NCBI GenBank assembly: GCA_002730975.1
Contig: PCBO01000038.1
Location: 8,424-50,902 of the forward strand
Direction: 5' to 3'
DNA: 42,479 nucleotides
From: Opitutia bacterium
GTDB lineage: Bacteria; Verrucomicrobiota; Verrucomicrobiia; Opitutales; Seribacteraceae
Below are positions 32,756 to 42,338 of the stretch, one piece after another (position 1 is the stretch's first letter; the number at the start of each line of letters is the position of its first letter). The notes under the pieces are model-generated. The model was not told the origin of the DNA and ran no database searches. It worked only from the letters and a program-made list of their open reading frames with translations. Both the position numbers and the translations under genes were made by a program.

Positions 32756-35700
32756 ATGGCCCGCCAACTGATCTTCACCAGTGCCCCGCAAGGCTTGGAG
32801 CCAGGGAGGTCGGGGTATTGTACGGTTGCTCGTCACAAGGATATACGCAGTCGACTAGTGCGGGAGCTTGAGAGACTCAGTGTCTACGACTACAATCAGC
32901 AAGGCGACGGTCCGAAGGCCAAAGTCGCTCTTTTTAGAAAACTGGCCTTGGGGTCGGAAGAGTTTTTTGTCGTCAGTCGGATCAGTGATGCCGGTCTAGA
33001 CTACACGAATCGTACCAATTACATTGCGCACCACCTAATTCTCGACAGCTTCGAAATTGCAACTGTTCCATCCCCTGCGGAAATTCTTGCTAATTGGAAT
33101 GGCTGGAAAACTAAATGGGAGGAAGGACCGCGCTACCTCGATGATTCCGAGGAGGTGGACCTTTCGCCGTTCAAGTCTCCCGCCCTCATACCTGCAAACG
33201 GTTGGCTTGCCGCTACTAATGATCCCGGAAACGCCGCAATCCTCGTTTCGCCGAACATGAAAAAACCGGTGCTGCTGGAGGTGCATCCCGGTCAAGAGGA
33301 AAGTCTTCTCAAGCTGTTCGCCGAATCGTCCGCCTTGCACAAGCTCTCTCTTGATGCTTGGGAATATTCTTTTACCACCTTTCTTCAAGAAAATGATGAC
33401 GCCAAGATTTTCTCTTGGATCGGAGCTCGCGGGCAACCTGCTGCCGAGCGCATGAAACAAGGTGGAACCCCAAACTACTTGGATCTTCGTGATTTTGCTC
33501 AGAGCAAGGTTGCTGACCCTGTAGACGACGATCTTGCTCACGTCGCTCGCAAGGGTCCCAAGGCGAAAGCTTCGGGAGCCAAATCCCCGAAAACTAGGGC
33601 AAAGGCTCCTAAGGCGTTTTCCGATCGCGAAATGGTTCAGTTTCAGCAAGCGGCGTCTAGTTACACGGCATCTGCAGCACCGACTGGTTCCACCGTTTCC
33701 TCTCGGGAAGAATCCTCTTCCGGAAAAAAGCGAAAAAAGCGTCCTTGGCTCATGCAGTTGGCGGTTATTTCGACTGCCTTTTGTTTACTTGTCGGCTTGG
33801 TTGTCGGTTTAGTTTATAATCTGGGTGATTTCCTTAATAAAAATGGGGATGAACCCGATCCTTCCAACCCTCCCATTGTTTCTCCGATTTCCGATGTCAC
33901 TTCCGATTCCTCCGAAGGCCAACCAGTGGTCGAAGGCGCTACTTTGATGATGGGCAAGCCCGGGTTAGTAGTGTTGAGGGAAAAGCACAAGTACATGAAC
34001 TGGATTAAGTTGGATGCAGGCAGTTCAGAACCCGTAACGATTAATTTAACTGAACAACAACAGGATGACTATGGCGATTTCCTCGAAGATCTCGCACTTA
34101 ATGAACAGCTGAAAGTTACCGTGGTTCGGAATCAGGCCGGCAGGTTGGCGATAGAGGGTTTGAGCGAAGCTCCCGCTCTAGAAGCGATGGGCGAACTTTT
34201 TGAAGAAAATATCTCAGGAGAAAATGCGGTTATTTTGGATGGAGGTATCGCCACGTTCAATATCGCCTCCAAGGGCGAACTCACCTATGAACTTCCATCC
34301 GACCGTCCTGACCTCCGTGAACAAATTGAGAGTTTAGTGGTGGCTTTAAATGAAAATCCGAGCATAGGAGTGCCCTTGAAACTACGTTTGAAAGAAGGGC
34401 GCATCGTCGGTATCGACTCTATAACTATTCCACAGGTGGGTACCGATCCTGTTCCTTCGCTTCGACCCGAACCGGCGGGCGAATCGACAGTCGTAGTATT
34501 AAACACCCCGAACTCCGCTCGAATCTTGCCCGAGCAGCGAATTGTTGAAATCAATTTGGATGGTGTTCGTAGGTTGCCTTACACTTTTCGTGCCGAAGAA
34601 GAAAAACGCATTCGTGACTTGGTTGCTTATTTAACTGCGGGAGGGAAGGACTTGAGGTTGGATGCAAAAGTGGACGGCGATAGAATCACTGCCCTAGATT
34701 TTACCATCCCTGCCACTCCTGTCCCGGTTGTTTTAGTGGGACCCGACCCTTCAAGTCCGTTGGTTCGAGTGCCAGAATCCGCTTATGTCCTTTGGTTACC
34801 TGGAAAAACCTTGCCCGGGAAACCCGTCCGTTGGCAGCTTGATCTTCCGATTAGCGGATCTATCCGATACGAGCAACCTGAGTTTTCGAGCATTTTCGAT
34901 GCTCTCATGAGAGCTTTTGTGGACGCAAAACAAGCTCGTGTTTGGCAGACGGATTTTCATGGACCTCATTCCTTCTACAATCTTGCGGATGCAGCAGATG
35001 CGTTTGAGGGTTTTGCTGTTGAAGTCGAACCCGATCGGGTTGACCCGGACAGTCAGGCGCGTTTTAGTTTGAAGACCGTGGGAACCGGTCGCTCTCTTTA
35101 TTCGTTGGAATTTACCGTCAAGAGGGGAGTCTCAGTAGAAATCGACTTTTCGGCGGACATGGCTAAGAACGCCGCCGATCGTGGATTCGTTCTTCGCGTC
35201 CCCAAGGGGCCAGACAATTGTGTGGATTTATATTTTCTTTCAAATAAACATTTTGCACCCGAACTTGGTTTCCCACCGCTCGCTAGGGGCGAGCAGTTAC
35301 AACTTTCCGGCTCGACGTTGAAGTTCCGTCCGACATGGCCTTATGGACAAAATTTTCATGTCTTGACCAAAGGTAAGGATGGATCCCATTCTCTTGGAGT
35401 CGCTCCTGCTTCGGGGGCTGGCGGTACTCCACGCTCGGATGTGTTTTTTTCCCCAAGCGTGCCTTCAACGACTGCATTCGTGATGGGATATGTCCCGGGA
35501 TTTCCTAAAGCCATCGTTATGCCCAAACAGGGGCCTCAACCGGTCAGCGAGATTATGATGAATATTGAGTATTTTGCCTCTCTTGACGGTTCCTTTAGGT
35601 CGGGAATAGCCCAGTACGATGCCGAAATGAAAAGATTGTCGGCGACATTGCCCAATCCCCAATTATATGACAACTTGCGTATCTTCGGTCGAAACGCGGC

Positions 35701-36538
35701 TAAGTTGACTGATTATAACATAGGCTCTTCTTATGGTGAATACCTGCTAGGACTCACAACCAAATTTGCTCAGCAAACATTGGGATTGGATGATCCCCAA
35801 ACTATAACTTTTCGGAAAAAGTTAATCGGTTTGAGCGATTCCAAAAGTTTTCATGCAAACGCACAAGTTCTTGGCCAATTTTGGCAAACGGCAGCTTCTG
35901 AACTAAAGGAAGAAGCCGAACGTTACATGGATGGTTTTGGCTATAACGCCGAGCGAGCCGATCGTGATGTGGAGGTTGCTTTTCGCTTGGTGAATTTCTT
36001 CATGCACGTCGAAAGAACTTTCGGAATGAAGGATACGAATTTGGCTTTGCAATTGCAACAAGTTCGGGACTCCTTCGATTCTCCTGATCCCGACAAGGGA
36101 TTACTTGGAAAATTGCAAAAAGAAATCTTGCGTATGGGGGAGCAACCTAAAGGAAAGGAAGTTGGCCTTAAATTCATGAAGTTGAATAAATCATATTTGG
36201 AGCATGCATCACAATCCCCTCCTGCCGACAACCTCGTCTGGCAGGAATATTCGAAGGCCTTGAAACTTATGTCGGATGCTGCTTCAGTAGCTCGCTTTGG
36301 TCAGGAACGAGCAAAATTGTCTAAGTACGATCAATGGCTTAAGCGAATGAATGCTAAATTTATAGAGTTGAAGGCTGCTCGTGATGTCGCATTTCGTGCC
36401 GGCGGGAGCCGGATCCAGCAAGCCAGAGAACGTTTGGTGGGGGAAAAATGGGCCCTGGCGCTATTTAAGGTTAATCAGCAGGCTGCTGGTAAACCTGCAA
36501 CTTGGGACCGAGTTTCCGACCTTGTCACTTTCCGTTGA
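32756..36538 (+). CDS. GAP1-N2-type GTPase-associated transmembrane protein with repeated periplasmic domains
   Basis: The 1260-residue protein starts with a GAP1-N2-like domain (about 1-225): LIFTSAPQGLEPGRSGYCTVARH, a VSRISDAGLDYTNRTNYIAHHL segment and AWEYSFTTFL. A basic Lys/Pro/Ala linker (260-330) leads to one membrane helix at 331-354, so the rest (about 355-1260) is outside the cytoplasm. There at least three related units of about 70 residues occur (405-470, 490-558, 577-651; a fourth, longer one from 676), each a hydrophobic first strand, a helix and a last strand ending like ITIP or FTIP. A helical region fills 980-1260. Family knowledge places GAP1 proteins next to GTPases in predicted conflict or signalling systems. 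It should pass the GTPase state across the membrane; this is inference. Confidence 0.72.
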   Translation: MARQLIFTSAPQGLEPGRSGYCTVARHKDIRSRLVRELERLSVYDYNQQGDGPKAKVALFRKLALGSEEFFVVSRISDAGLDYTNRTNYIAHHLILDSFEIATVPSPAEILANWNGWKTKWEEGPRYLDDSEEVDLSPFKSPALIPANGWLAATNDPGNAAILVSPNMKKPVLLEVHPGQEESLLKLFAESSALHKLSLDAWEYSFTTFLQENDDAKIFSWIGARGQPAAERMKQGGTPNYLDLRDFAQSKVADPVDDDLAHVARKGPKAKASGAKSPKTRAKAPKAFSDREMVQFQQAASSYTASAAPTGSTVSSREESSSGKKRKKRPWLMQLAVISTAFCLLVGLVVGLVYNLGDFLNKNGDEPDPSNPPIVSPISDVTSDSSEGQPVVEGATLMMGKPGLVVLREKHKYMNWIKLDAGSSEPVTINLTEQQQDDYGDFLEDLALNEQLKVTVVRNQAGRLAIEGLSEAPALEAMGELFEENISGENAVILDGGIATFNIASKGELTYELPSDRPDLREQIESLVVALNENPSIGVPLKLRLKEGRIVGIDSITIPQVGTDPVPSLRPEPAGESTVVVLNTPNSARILPEQRIVEINLDGVRRLPYTFRAEEEKRIRDLVAYLTAGGKDLRLDAKVDGDRITALDFTIPATPVPVVLVGPDPSSPLVRVPESAYVLWLPGKTLPGKPVRWQLDLPISGSIRYEQPEFSSIFDALMRAFVDAKQARVWQTDFHGPHSFYNLADAADAFEGFAVEVEPDRVDPDSQARFSLKTVGTGRSLYSLEFTVKRGVSVEIDFSADMAKNAADRGFVLRVPKGPDNCVDLYFLSNKHFAPELGFPPLARGEQLQLSGSTLKFRPTWPYGQNFHVLTKGKDGSHSLGVAPASGAGGTPRSDVFFSPSVPSTTAFVMGYVPGFPKAIVMPKQGPQPVSEIMMNIEYFASLDGSFRSGIAQYDAEMKRLSATLPNPQLYDNLRIFGRNAAKLTDYNIGSSYGEYLLGLTTKFAQQTLGLDDPQTITFRKKLIGLSDSKSFHANAQVLGQFWQTAASELKEEAERYMDGFGYNAERADRDVEVAFRLVNFFMHVERTFGMKDTNLALQLQQVRDSFDSPDPDKGLLGKLQKEILRMGEQPKGKEVGLKFMKLNKSYLEHASQSPPADNLVWQEYSKALKLMSDAASVARFGQERAKLSKYDQWLKRMNAKFIELKAARDVAFRAGGSRIQQARERLVGEKWALALFKVNQQAAGKPATWDRVSDLVTFR

Positions 36539-36576
36539 ACTGATTCATTATTGATATATTATCTTCCCCCCATGCC

Positions 36577-39500
36577 GTGAATATTGATAGACTTATCGAC
36601 CGTATCGAAAAGGCCCTCCGCGAAGGTGCCACCGACCCCGTTTTGCACTCTCTGGCCAAGGAGTATGAAAAGTTTAGAACTAAGATAGACGAACGTCTCG
36701 ACCATTGCGTTACTCTTATTCGCTCGGGAAAAGATTTTGCGGCGCGTGAATTGGCGGAACAGCCGCCCGACGTTCTTAATCTGATGGAGAAACTTTCTTT
36801 CGCTAATGAGGCGAAATGGAAAGCTCTGTGCGAAGAAAAGGGTTTATACCTAGGTCCCAACTGGGCGGAGGATCACGTAGACCTGCTCAATAGCCTCTAC
36901 GACAAGGAGATTTCCGAAGATAGTCCGCTTTTTCGGGAATACAGAACGGCTGCACGAAGTCGAGACGAAGAGAAAACTTTCAAGATTCTCAAGATGATCT
37001 TGAAGGCGAATCCCGACCATGCCGCTGCCCGGCGGCATTTTGGCCAGCTCAGCGTTAAGATACTAGAGCAGAAGATGAACGAGGTCGACGAGCTTATCCA
37101 AGCGGGACGCGAACCGGAATTTCTTGATCTCATGATGGAGGTTGAAGAGACCGACTGGGTGGTATTACCCAAGGGGGATAAATGGGATAACGCCCTAGCC
37201 GTGCGCGATAACGTTAACCGGCGATTGGCCAAGTTGCGAATGGAGGCAATTCTAGTGGAGTTGGCGACCTACAGGTCGTCTGAGGATTGGAAGGGTTCGC
37301 TTGCCCTAATCGGAGAATTTTTTGAGCTAGCCCAAGAGCACGGTCTCGAGGGAGAGCTGGATCCCGATGACGTAAATGTCTACAACGAGTACAAGGAATG
37401 GGCTGAGGAACTTGCCGATGAAGCACGTGCCGAACGAGAGTTGGAAAACCTTGTCGGTCGGTTCAAGAATCGGGTGGCCGAAATGCAACAGGCAGAGGTT
37501 GCGGGTCAGAAAACTTTGGAAATCTACCTTGAGGAGCAGAATGAATTGAGGCGTTTTCGCCAAGATTTTCAAGATATCGGTCATTCGGTATCGACTGAGG
37601 TATTGATGGATCTTCAAAAAGCCGAGGGACATGTCAAAAATCGTATCAAACGACTGCAAGGTCGAACGAAACGTTTATGGATTTTTGCTGTCTTTGCTTT
37701 TGTTTTGGTGGCCGCTGGTTCCGTTACCCTGTTGTGGTGGTTGAAGGGGTTTTGGGACGCCCGAAGCGCGGCGGACGTGATCGTAAGTACCGAAAGTCCC
37801 GTGCGCCAGTGGGAAAAGCTTTCCGCCTATGCCGGCGACTATGGCGATTATCTTGAGGACGATGAAGTGAAGATACTTCTGAGGCAAGCTACGGACAATG
37901 CCTTTTCCGATGCGACTAACAATCTGATCACACACGAGAAGGGCGTCTTTCGAGGCAAGTCGCAGGATAAATTTCTCCTAACGACTCAAAATTTAAAGGT
38001 ACCCTTCGTGGAACCCTCTAACTTGAGGCAACGTCGTTCTGCAGTTGTGTCTAAAATGTGTGAAAACGTGTTGGCCGATCTTACGAATGATCCCGAATTC
38101 GAAGCCAAGGATGCGGAGAGGTTTCTAAAATTGTTTGCCGAGGCGCCCGTACCTTTGAAGGATGCAAAAGGAAACGATTTGCCACTCGAAGAGGTCGATT
38201 ACTACCGTTTTCAGGAACAATTGGTAAAGTCGGAAGTCTTAATCGAAATTAGCCGTGCAGTTGCGGAAAATGAAGATGGTATGGACCGGGAGCTCAATCG
38301 GTTTCGGAAGTTGGCTGATGATATCCAGTCGTTAGACAAGCAGCTCATCCAAGCGGTTCGAGACTTTCGTTCTACCGCAAAGGTAAATCATGGAATTCTT
38401 GCTCAAAAAGATTATTTGGATAAGCTGGATGTGGCGACCAAGGAGTTTTCTAATTCCAAGGCCATTGATTCTTCCAACTACGGGCGAGTTCGGGATGCCT
38501 TGCGCAAACTTCGCAGCACTTGGCGAGCATATTCCAAGGAAGTGGAGAACAACCAAGGTTCTAAGGTGGATGAACTGTTGGATCAAGCCGATCAAATCGG
38601 AAGGACCGTACAGGCGGGCAACGTTCCCGATGCGCGGGAGAAACTTGGGCGAATGGGAGAATTGCTGAAATCCGTCACTGCCCTTAATCGTGGTACGACT
38701 GATCAACTCAAGCTGAGCTCTTCCCAGACTCGCAGGCTTGGTGAATTGATGCAAGTTCATGGTGAAGTCCTGAAGCAGCTTGGTGAAGCCGGAGCGGCCA
38801 AGACGGGATTCGGCAATGCTTCAGGCTTGCCGGAGTACTTCAACAAGTTGGACCAATTGCTTCGAACCAAGGCGTTCGATCCTGCTACTTTGAACTTGGT
38901 GCGCGACGTTACCACCCACCGAGTTCTCTTTGACAACGAAAAGGGGCAGTTGCAAACGAAGCTCGTCTTTAAGGGACCCAATGAATTATGGGTGAAAATC
39001 AAGGAAGGGAAAATTGGTCTTTTTCCCGAGGAATCGCGAGCCGAGTATGATCTTCTTGCCGCCGCCATAGCCGAGGGCAACGTGCGTAACGTTTGGAATT
39101 ACAAGCTGGTTGACTGTCAGCCGGTTTCACTTGGTGGTAACGCCGGAGGGCTTAAGCGTTACACCACCAACAAGACTCTTGTCGCCATGTTGACGGCTTT
39201 CGGACAAATGCAGGAGGAGCGAATCGAGAAAAAGTTCGACGATCAAGGCCAAGCGATACCGAATCCTTCGGTTCAAATCATTCAGCAAGGAAACTTCTTG
39301 CTGAACGGCACGCCACAAGGTCGCCTTTTCGAATCTCTTGAATACAATGGCGGAGTAAAAGGTCATATGCTCGAACAAGGGCAACTCGCCCCGGAGTCTC
39401 ACTTCATTCAGTTTCAGCTCGAGCGTAGACTCGATAAAAATACTCGTTCAGTCGATGGTCCTCTTCTCGACCTCCTTGATCTCGTCATGAGCCAGAATAC

Positions 39501-40080
39501 GCTGTCTCCTCTTTTTAAAGGTTTTTTGCATGCTCAGATTTGTGAATTGATGCTTAAGAGACCGGGGGAATGGGGTGTCGCCTTGAGCAAAAACATGGTA
39601 AGCGATTATCAGGATTTAAAGCAAAAAGCGGGAGCTCGCCTTAAGGCTACCGATTGGATGAACCGTCAAAACTTCGAGGCATTGGAGGGCTCTTTGGCGA
39701 TCTTTTATCAAAAACTGCAGAAGCGAGCATACGCGGCTGAGGCAAGATTCAACAGTGGCCTTCTCAAGTCTCTGGCAACCGTTGGCTTTCGTTACGTCGG
39801 ATATGTCGATCAAGCGGGAAAACCCAGTTTCGAAGGTCCTCCTCCGACTTATGCTTGGGGTATGGGGACACCTCCCGGAGGAGGGTTTGCTCTGCAGCGT
39901 ATAGCTCCCAATAATGCTGTTTCGGGAGACACCGGATCTAGAATCTCTCCCTTTAGTCCCCTCCTGACTACGGACAAGGACTTGTCCCAGCTCTATAATA
40001 AATCATATGCTGCGGCAGGCGTTCCAGTAGGCCAATTTGGTCGACTGGAGGATCTTCTGCCCTTTGCATTTGGAGAGTAG
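36577..40080 (+). CDS. Large single-pass membrane protein, helical cytoplasmic and periplasmic parts
   Basis: The 1167-residue product starts with GTG at 36577; an ATG five bases earlier is out of frame and gives a two-codon frame ATG-CCG-TGA. Residues 1-365 are almost entirely charged helix with repeat-like spacing (TPR-like segments near 125-165 and 215-255), then one membrane helix at 367-388 (WIFAVFAFVLVAAGSVTLLWW), then about 780 residues outside. The outer part is helical from 400 to 830 with long coiled-coil segments, and a last mixed domain contains GPNELWVKIKEGKIGLFP and an LNGTPQGRLFESLEYNGG stretch. I know no named family. Its topology, one crossing with big domains on both sides, copies that of the preceding GAP1-type gene 38 bases upstream, so the two may be partners. 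The stop is 4 bases before the next ATG. Confidence 0.7.
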   Translation: MNIDRLIDRIEKALREGATDPVLHSLAKEYEKFRTKIDERLDHCVTLIRSGKDFAARELAEQPPDVLNLMEKLSFANEAKWKALCEEKGLYLGPNWAEDHVDLLNSLYDKEISEDSPLFREYRTAARSRDEEKTFKILKMILKANPDHAAARRHFGQLSVKILEQKMNEVDELIQAGREPEFLDLMMEVEETDWVVLPKGDKWDNALAVRDNVNRRLAKLRMEAILVELATYRSSEDWKGSLALIGEFFELAQEHGLEGELDPDDVNVYNEYKEWAEELADEARAERELENLVGRFKNRVAEMQQAEVAGQKTLEIYLEEQNELRRFRQDFQDIGHSVSTEVLMDLQKAEGHVKNRIKRLQGRTKRLWIFAVFAFVLVAAGSVTLLWWLKGFWDARSAADVIVSTESPVRQWEKLSAYAGDYGDYLEDDEVKILLRQATDNAFSDATNNLITHEKGVFRGKSQDKFLLTTQNLKVPFVEPSNLRQRRSAVVSKMCENVLADLTNDPEFEAKDAERFLKLFAEAPVPLKDAKGNDLPLEEVDYYRFQEQLVKSEVLIEISRAVAENEDGMDRELNRFRKLADDIQSLDKQLIQAVRDFRSTAKVNHGILAQKDYLDKLDVATKEFSNSKAIDSSNYGRVRDALRKLRSTWRAYSKEVENNQGSKVDELLDQADQIGRTVQAGNVPDAREKLGRMGELLKSVTALNRGTTDQLKLSSSQTRRLGELMQVHGEVLKQLGEAGAAKTGFGNASGLPEYFNKLDQLLRTKAFDPATLNLVRDVTTHRVLFDNEKGQLQTKLVFKGPNELWVKIKEGKIGLFPEESRAEYDLLAAAIAEGNVRNVWNYKLVDCQPVSLGGNAGGLKRYTTNKTLVAMLTAFGQMQEERIEKKFDDQGQAIPNPSVQIIQQGNFLLNGTPQGRLFESLEYNGGVKGHMLEQGQLAPESHFIQFQLERRLDKNTRSVDGPLLDLLDLVMSQNTLSPLFKGFLHAQICELMLKRPGEWGVALSKNMVSDYQDLKQKAGARLKATDWMNRQNFEALEGSLAIFYQKLQKRAYAAEARFNSGLLKSLATVGFRYVGYVDQAGKPSFEGPPPTYAWGMGTPPGGGFALQRIAPNNAVSGDTGSRISPFSPLLTTDKDLSQLYNKSYAAAGVPVGQFGRLEDLLPFAFGE

Positions 40081-40084
40081 ATCG

Positions 40085-41221
40085 ATGAGCTACGAAGAAA
40101 AGTACACCGTATCCAAGAGAGGTCAGGAAGAAGGCCCTTACACTGCGTTGGAGATTATTGACCTACTTCGACAAAAGGCAATTAGTACTATCCACAAGGT
40201 GAAGGTAAAGCAGGACTGGATGAGCGTAAGCGATTTCGTGGATAAGCACGAACTGGGTGAACTGCCCGAGCAAAACATCGAGAAGGATTTCGAGGAGATT
40301 GAAAAAGAAGCTTCCGCCGCTCAAGAAGCATCCGAAGCCGAAAAGGAGCCCGAAAAAGAGCCCGAACCTGAGCCCGAGCCCATCAAAGTGCCAGAACCCG
40401 GTCCTGCAGATGAGATCAGCGTCAACCGTTCGGGACAATCTTTCGGGCCATATCTCCTCCCGGAGGTCAAAGACTACTTGAAGAGCGGAAATCTTCGCTT
40501 TTCCGACATGGTTTGGTTTCAAGGGCTTCCGGAGTGGGTGCCCCTTTCGGCGATTCCCGGCATTTCGGATGGGATAAAGGGGCTTGGAGCCGCCGCTCCT
40601 CCTCCGCCAAAGCCTCCTCCCGCCCCTGTCGCTGCACCACCTGCTCCTCCATCGGTGACTGGTCCTGTTTCCGCCCATGCCAAGCCGGCAATAGAGGAAC
40701 AGGATTTCGAACCTCTAACTGTAGTCGACGGTGGGGACGATCCCGAAACCGCCGGCCTTGCCGAACACGGGCCGCGCGCCTTGGCGGCCTTGATCGATTG
40801 GGGTATTCTCGGAGTTGCTGTTTTGATTTTATGGCTCATTGCATTCGTCGCCACTAATGCCCACTTGGATTTTTGGCTTTTGGAGTTGGTTACGATGTGG
40901 GGTGTTCTTTCTGTTCTAGGCTGGATTTATTTTGCCCTGACGGAGTCTTCACGGGCGATGGGATCTCTAGGACATCGAGTCGCTAAAATTCAAATTGTGA
41001 AAGCTCTAGACCATTCGAAAATTGGATTCGGTCGAGCCTCTGCCCGAGCGCTCCTCAAGAGCCTTTTTGCAATTACGCTCCTGCTGCCCTTTATCGTGTT
41101 CGTGTCCCGTCGTCGCCAAGGTTTGCACGATCTTTCCTGTGGAACGGTTGCTCGGGCAAAACCTATGGATGATCCGATTGCAATTTCTGAACCTGAAGAT
41201 GCGGAAGAAAACGAAGGTTGA
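40085..41221 (+). CDS. Double-GYF, RDD-family membrane protein
   Basis: The 378-residue product has two GYF_2 domains at about 7-52 (VSKRGQEEGPYTALEIIDLL) and 110-157 (VNRSGQSFGPYLLPEVKDYL and MVWFQGLPEWVPLSAI), separated by a Glu/Pro-rich linker (EKEPEKEPEPEPEP) and followed by a proline-rich linker. An RDD domain with three membrane helices occupies 229-360 (RALAALIDWGILGVA, GSLGHRVAKIQIV, RRRQGLHDLSCGTV). GYF domains bind proline-rich peptides and would face the cytoplasm; RDD proteins are linked to ion transport or act as membrane scaffolds. GYF-RDD fusions are common in PVC bacteria. The open frame reaches back to 40037 inside the previous gene, but the ATG at 40085, 4 bases after that stop, fits the domain start. 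A role as scaffold for the block is an inference. Confidence 0.85.
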   Translation: MSYEEKYTVSKRGQEEGPYTALEIIDLLRQKAISTIHKVKVKQDWMSVSDFVDKHELGELPEQNIEKDFEEIEKEASAAQEASEAEKEPEKEPEPEPEPIKVPEPGPADEISVNRSGQSFGPYLLPEVKDYLKSGNLRFSDMVWFQGLPEWVPLSAIPGISDGIKGLGAAAPPPPKPPPAPVAAPPAPPSVTGPVSAHAKPAIEEQDFEPLTVVDGGDDPETAGLAEHGPRALAALIDWGILGVAVLILWLIAFVATNAHLDFWLLELVTMWGVLSVLGWIYFALTESSRAMGSLGHRVAKIQIVKALDHSKIGFGRASARALLKSLFAITLLLPFIVFVSRRRQGLHDLSCGTVARAKPMDDPIAISEPEDAEENEG

Positions 41222-41274
41222 TCCGATATTCATCACCCATTGATATATTTTCATCTTAAACCAATAGAAAAATT

Positions 41275-42279
41275 ATGGCCGACAGCGGAGTAGGATTTGA
41301 CGAACCGGAATTAAGTTGGACCACTCAGGACATCGAGCAGAAACTCGGGTTCAGCGGTGGGCGCTTTACAGACACCAACGCCTTTTTCACATTCTTGGTG
41401 GGACTTATATTATCCACATTGTTTTTTGTGGTCCTCGAATTTGTTATCCGGGATTCGGGTACGAAGAAAGAGTGGAAGGCAAACAACAACGTTCCTGTCT
41501 TGCAGGAGGACGGTACCCCCGAATTAGATGAGGAAGGCGAACCCAAGACCGTAGCCAAGCCAATTCCCATTCACAAGGAATTTGCGGACAAGTTCATCAA
41601 TCGAGGCATGGGTGGTTACATTATGGCTGCAGGTATTATGCTCTTCTTCTTCTGGGCACTCACCATTCTTGTCATTAAGGGACGCAAGGTGAGTTTTCAG
41701 CGCAAGATCCTTACTCTGAATCTGATACCGCAGGATCCGAACTTTTTCCTAAACAACGCGACGGCCCGCGACGCGCTGTTGCGGATTCGTGGGCAAGTGG
41801 ATGACCCGAAGCATTACCTTCTCCTCAACCGGATCGACGTCGCCTTATCCAATTTGCAAAACATTGGTGAAATTTCCGAGGTAGCTAGCTTGACCAATGC
41901 TCAAGCATCCATTGACGAGGATCAGGTTTTGGCCAGTTACAGTCTCATTAACGGTTTCAACTGGGCGATTCCCGTGCTTGGTTTCATAGGAACCGTTCTA
42001 GGTTTGGGGGCTGCCATCGGTGAGTTCGGCATCACTATTCAGAATACGGGCGACATAGCAGCCCTCAAGGGTTCCCTGACGGAAGTTACCGGAGGGCTTT
42101 CGACTGCGTTCGACACCACTCTACTTGGCTTGGTTGCCTCGATTGTCGTTCAGATGGTGATGACCTTTCGCAAACGGCAGGAATTTCTTTTGTTGGACGA
42201 GTGCAACGAATATTGCCAATCCTACGTTTTGGCCAAATTGAAACTCGAAAAGAGCGGCGGTCGTCGTGGAGGAGCCTGA
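41275..42279 (+). CDS. MotA/TolQ/ExbB-type proton channel protein
   Basis: The 334-residue protein has four membrane helices at about 37-58, 114-134, 230-249 and 278-297. Helices three and four form the family core: WAIPVLGFIGTVLGLGAAIG and GGLSTAFDTTLLGLVASIV, with the conserved Thr and Ser/Thr positions of ExbB/TolQ. Between helices one and two is a hydrophilic loop of about 55 residues (60-113) that standard ExbB lacks in this form. Such channels form pentamers around an ExbD/TolR/MotB dimer and turn proton flow into motion. The next gene, 59 bases on, is an ExbD-like partner, so a complete motor is probable. Its position behind GTPase, GAP1 and GYF-RDD genes suggests that it powers that complex rather than TonB uptake. 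Confidence 0.88.
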   Translation: MADSGVGFDEPELSWTTQDIEQKLGFSGGRFTDTNAFFTFLVGLILSTLFFVVLEFVIRDSGTKKEWKANNNVPVLQEDGTPELDEEGEPKTVAKPIPIHKEFADKFINRGMGGYIMAAGIMLFFFWALTILVIKGRKVSFQRKILTLNLIPQDPNFFLNNATARDALLRIRGQVDDPKHYLLLNRIDVALSNLQNIGEISEVASLTNAQASIDEDQVLASYSLINGFNWAIPVLGFIGTVLGLGAAIGEFGITIQNTGDIAALKGSLTEVTGGLSTAFDTTLLGLVASIVVQMVMTFRKRQEFLLLDECNEYCQSYVLAKLKLEKSGGRRGGA

Positions 42280-42338
42280 AGCGAGGTTATTCTTGGTGGT
42301 CTATTTGCTTCCTGAACAAAACTTAATTACCCTGATTC

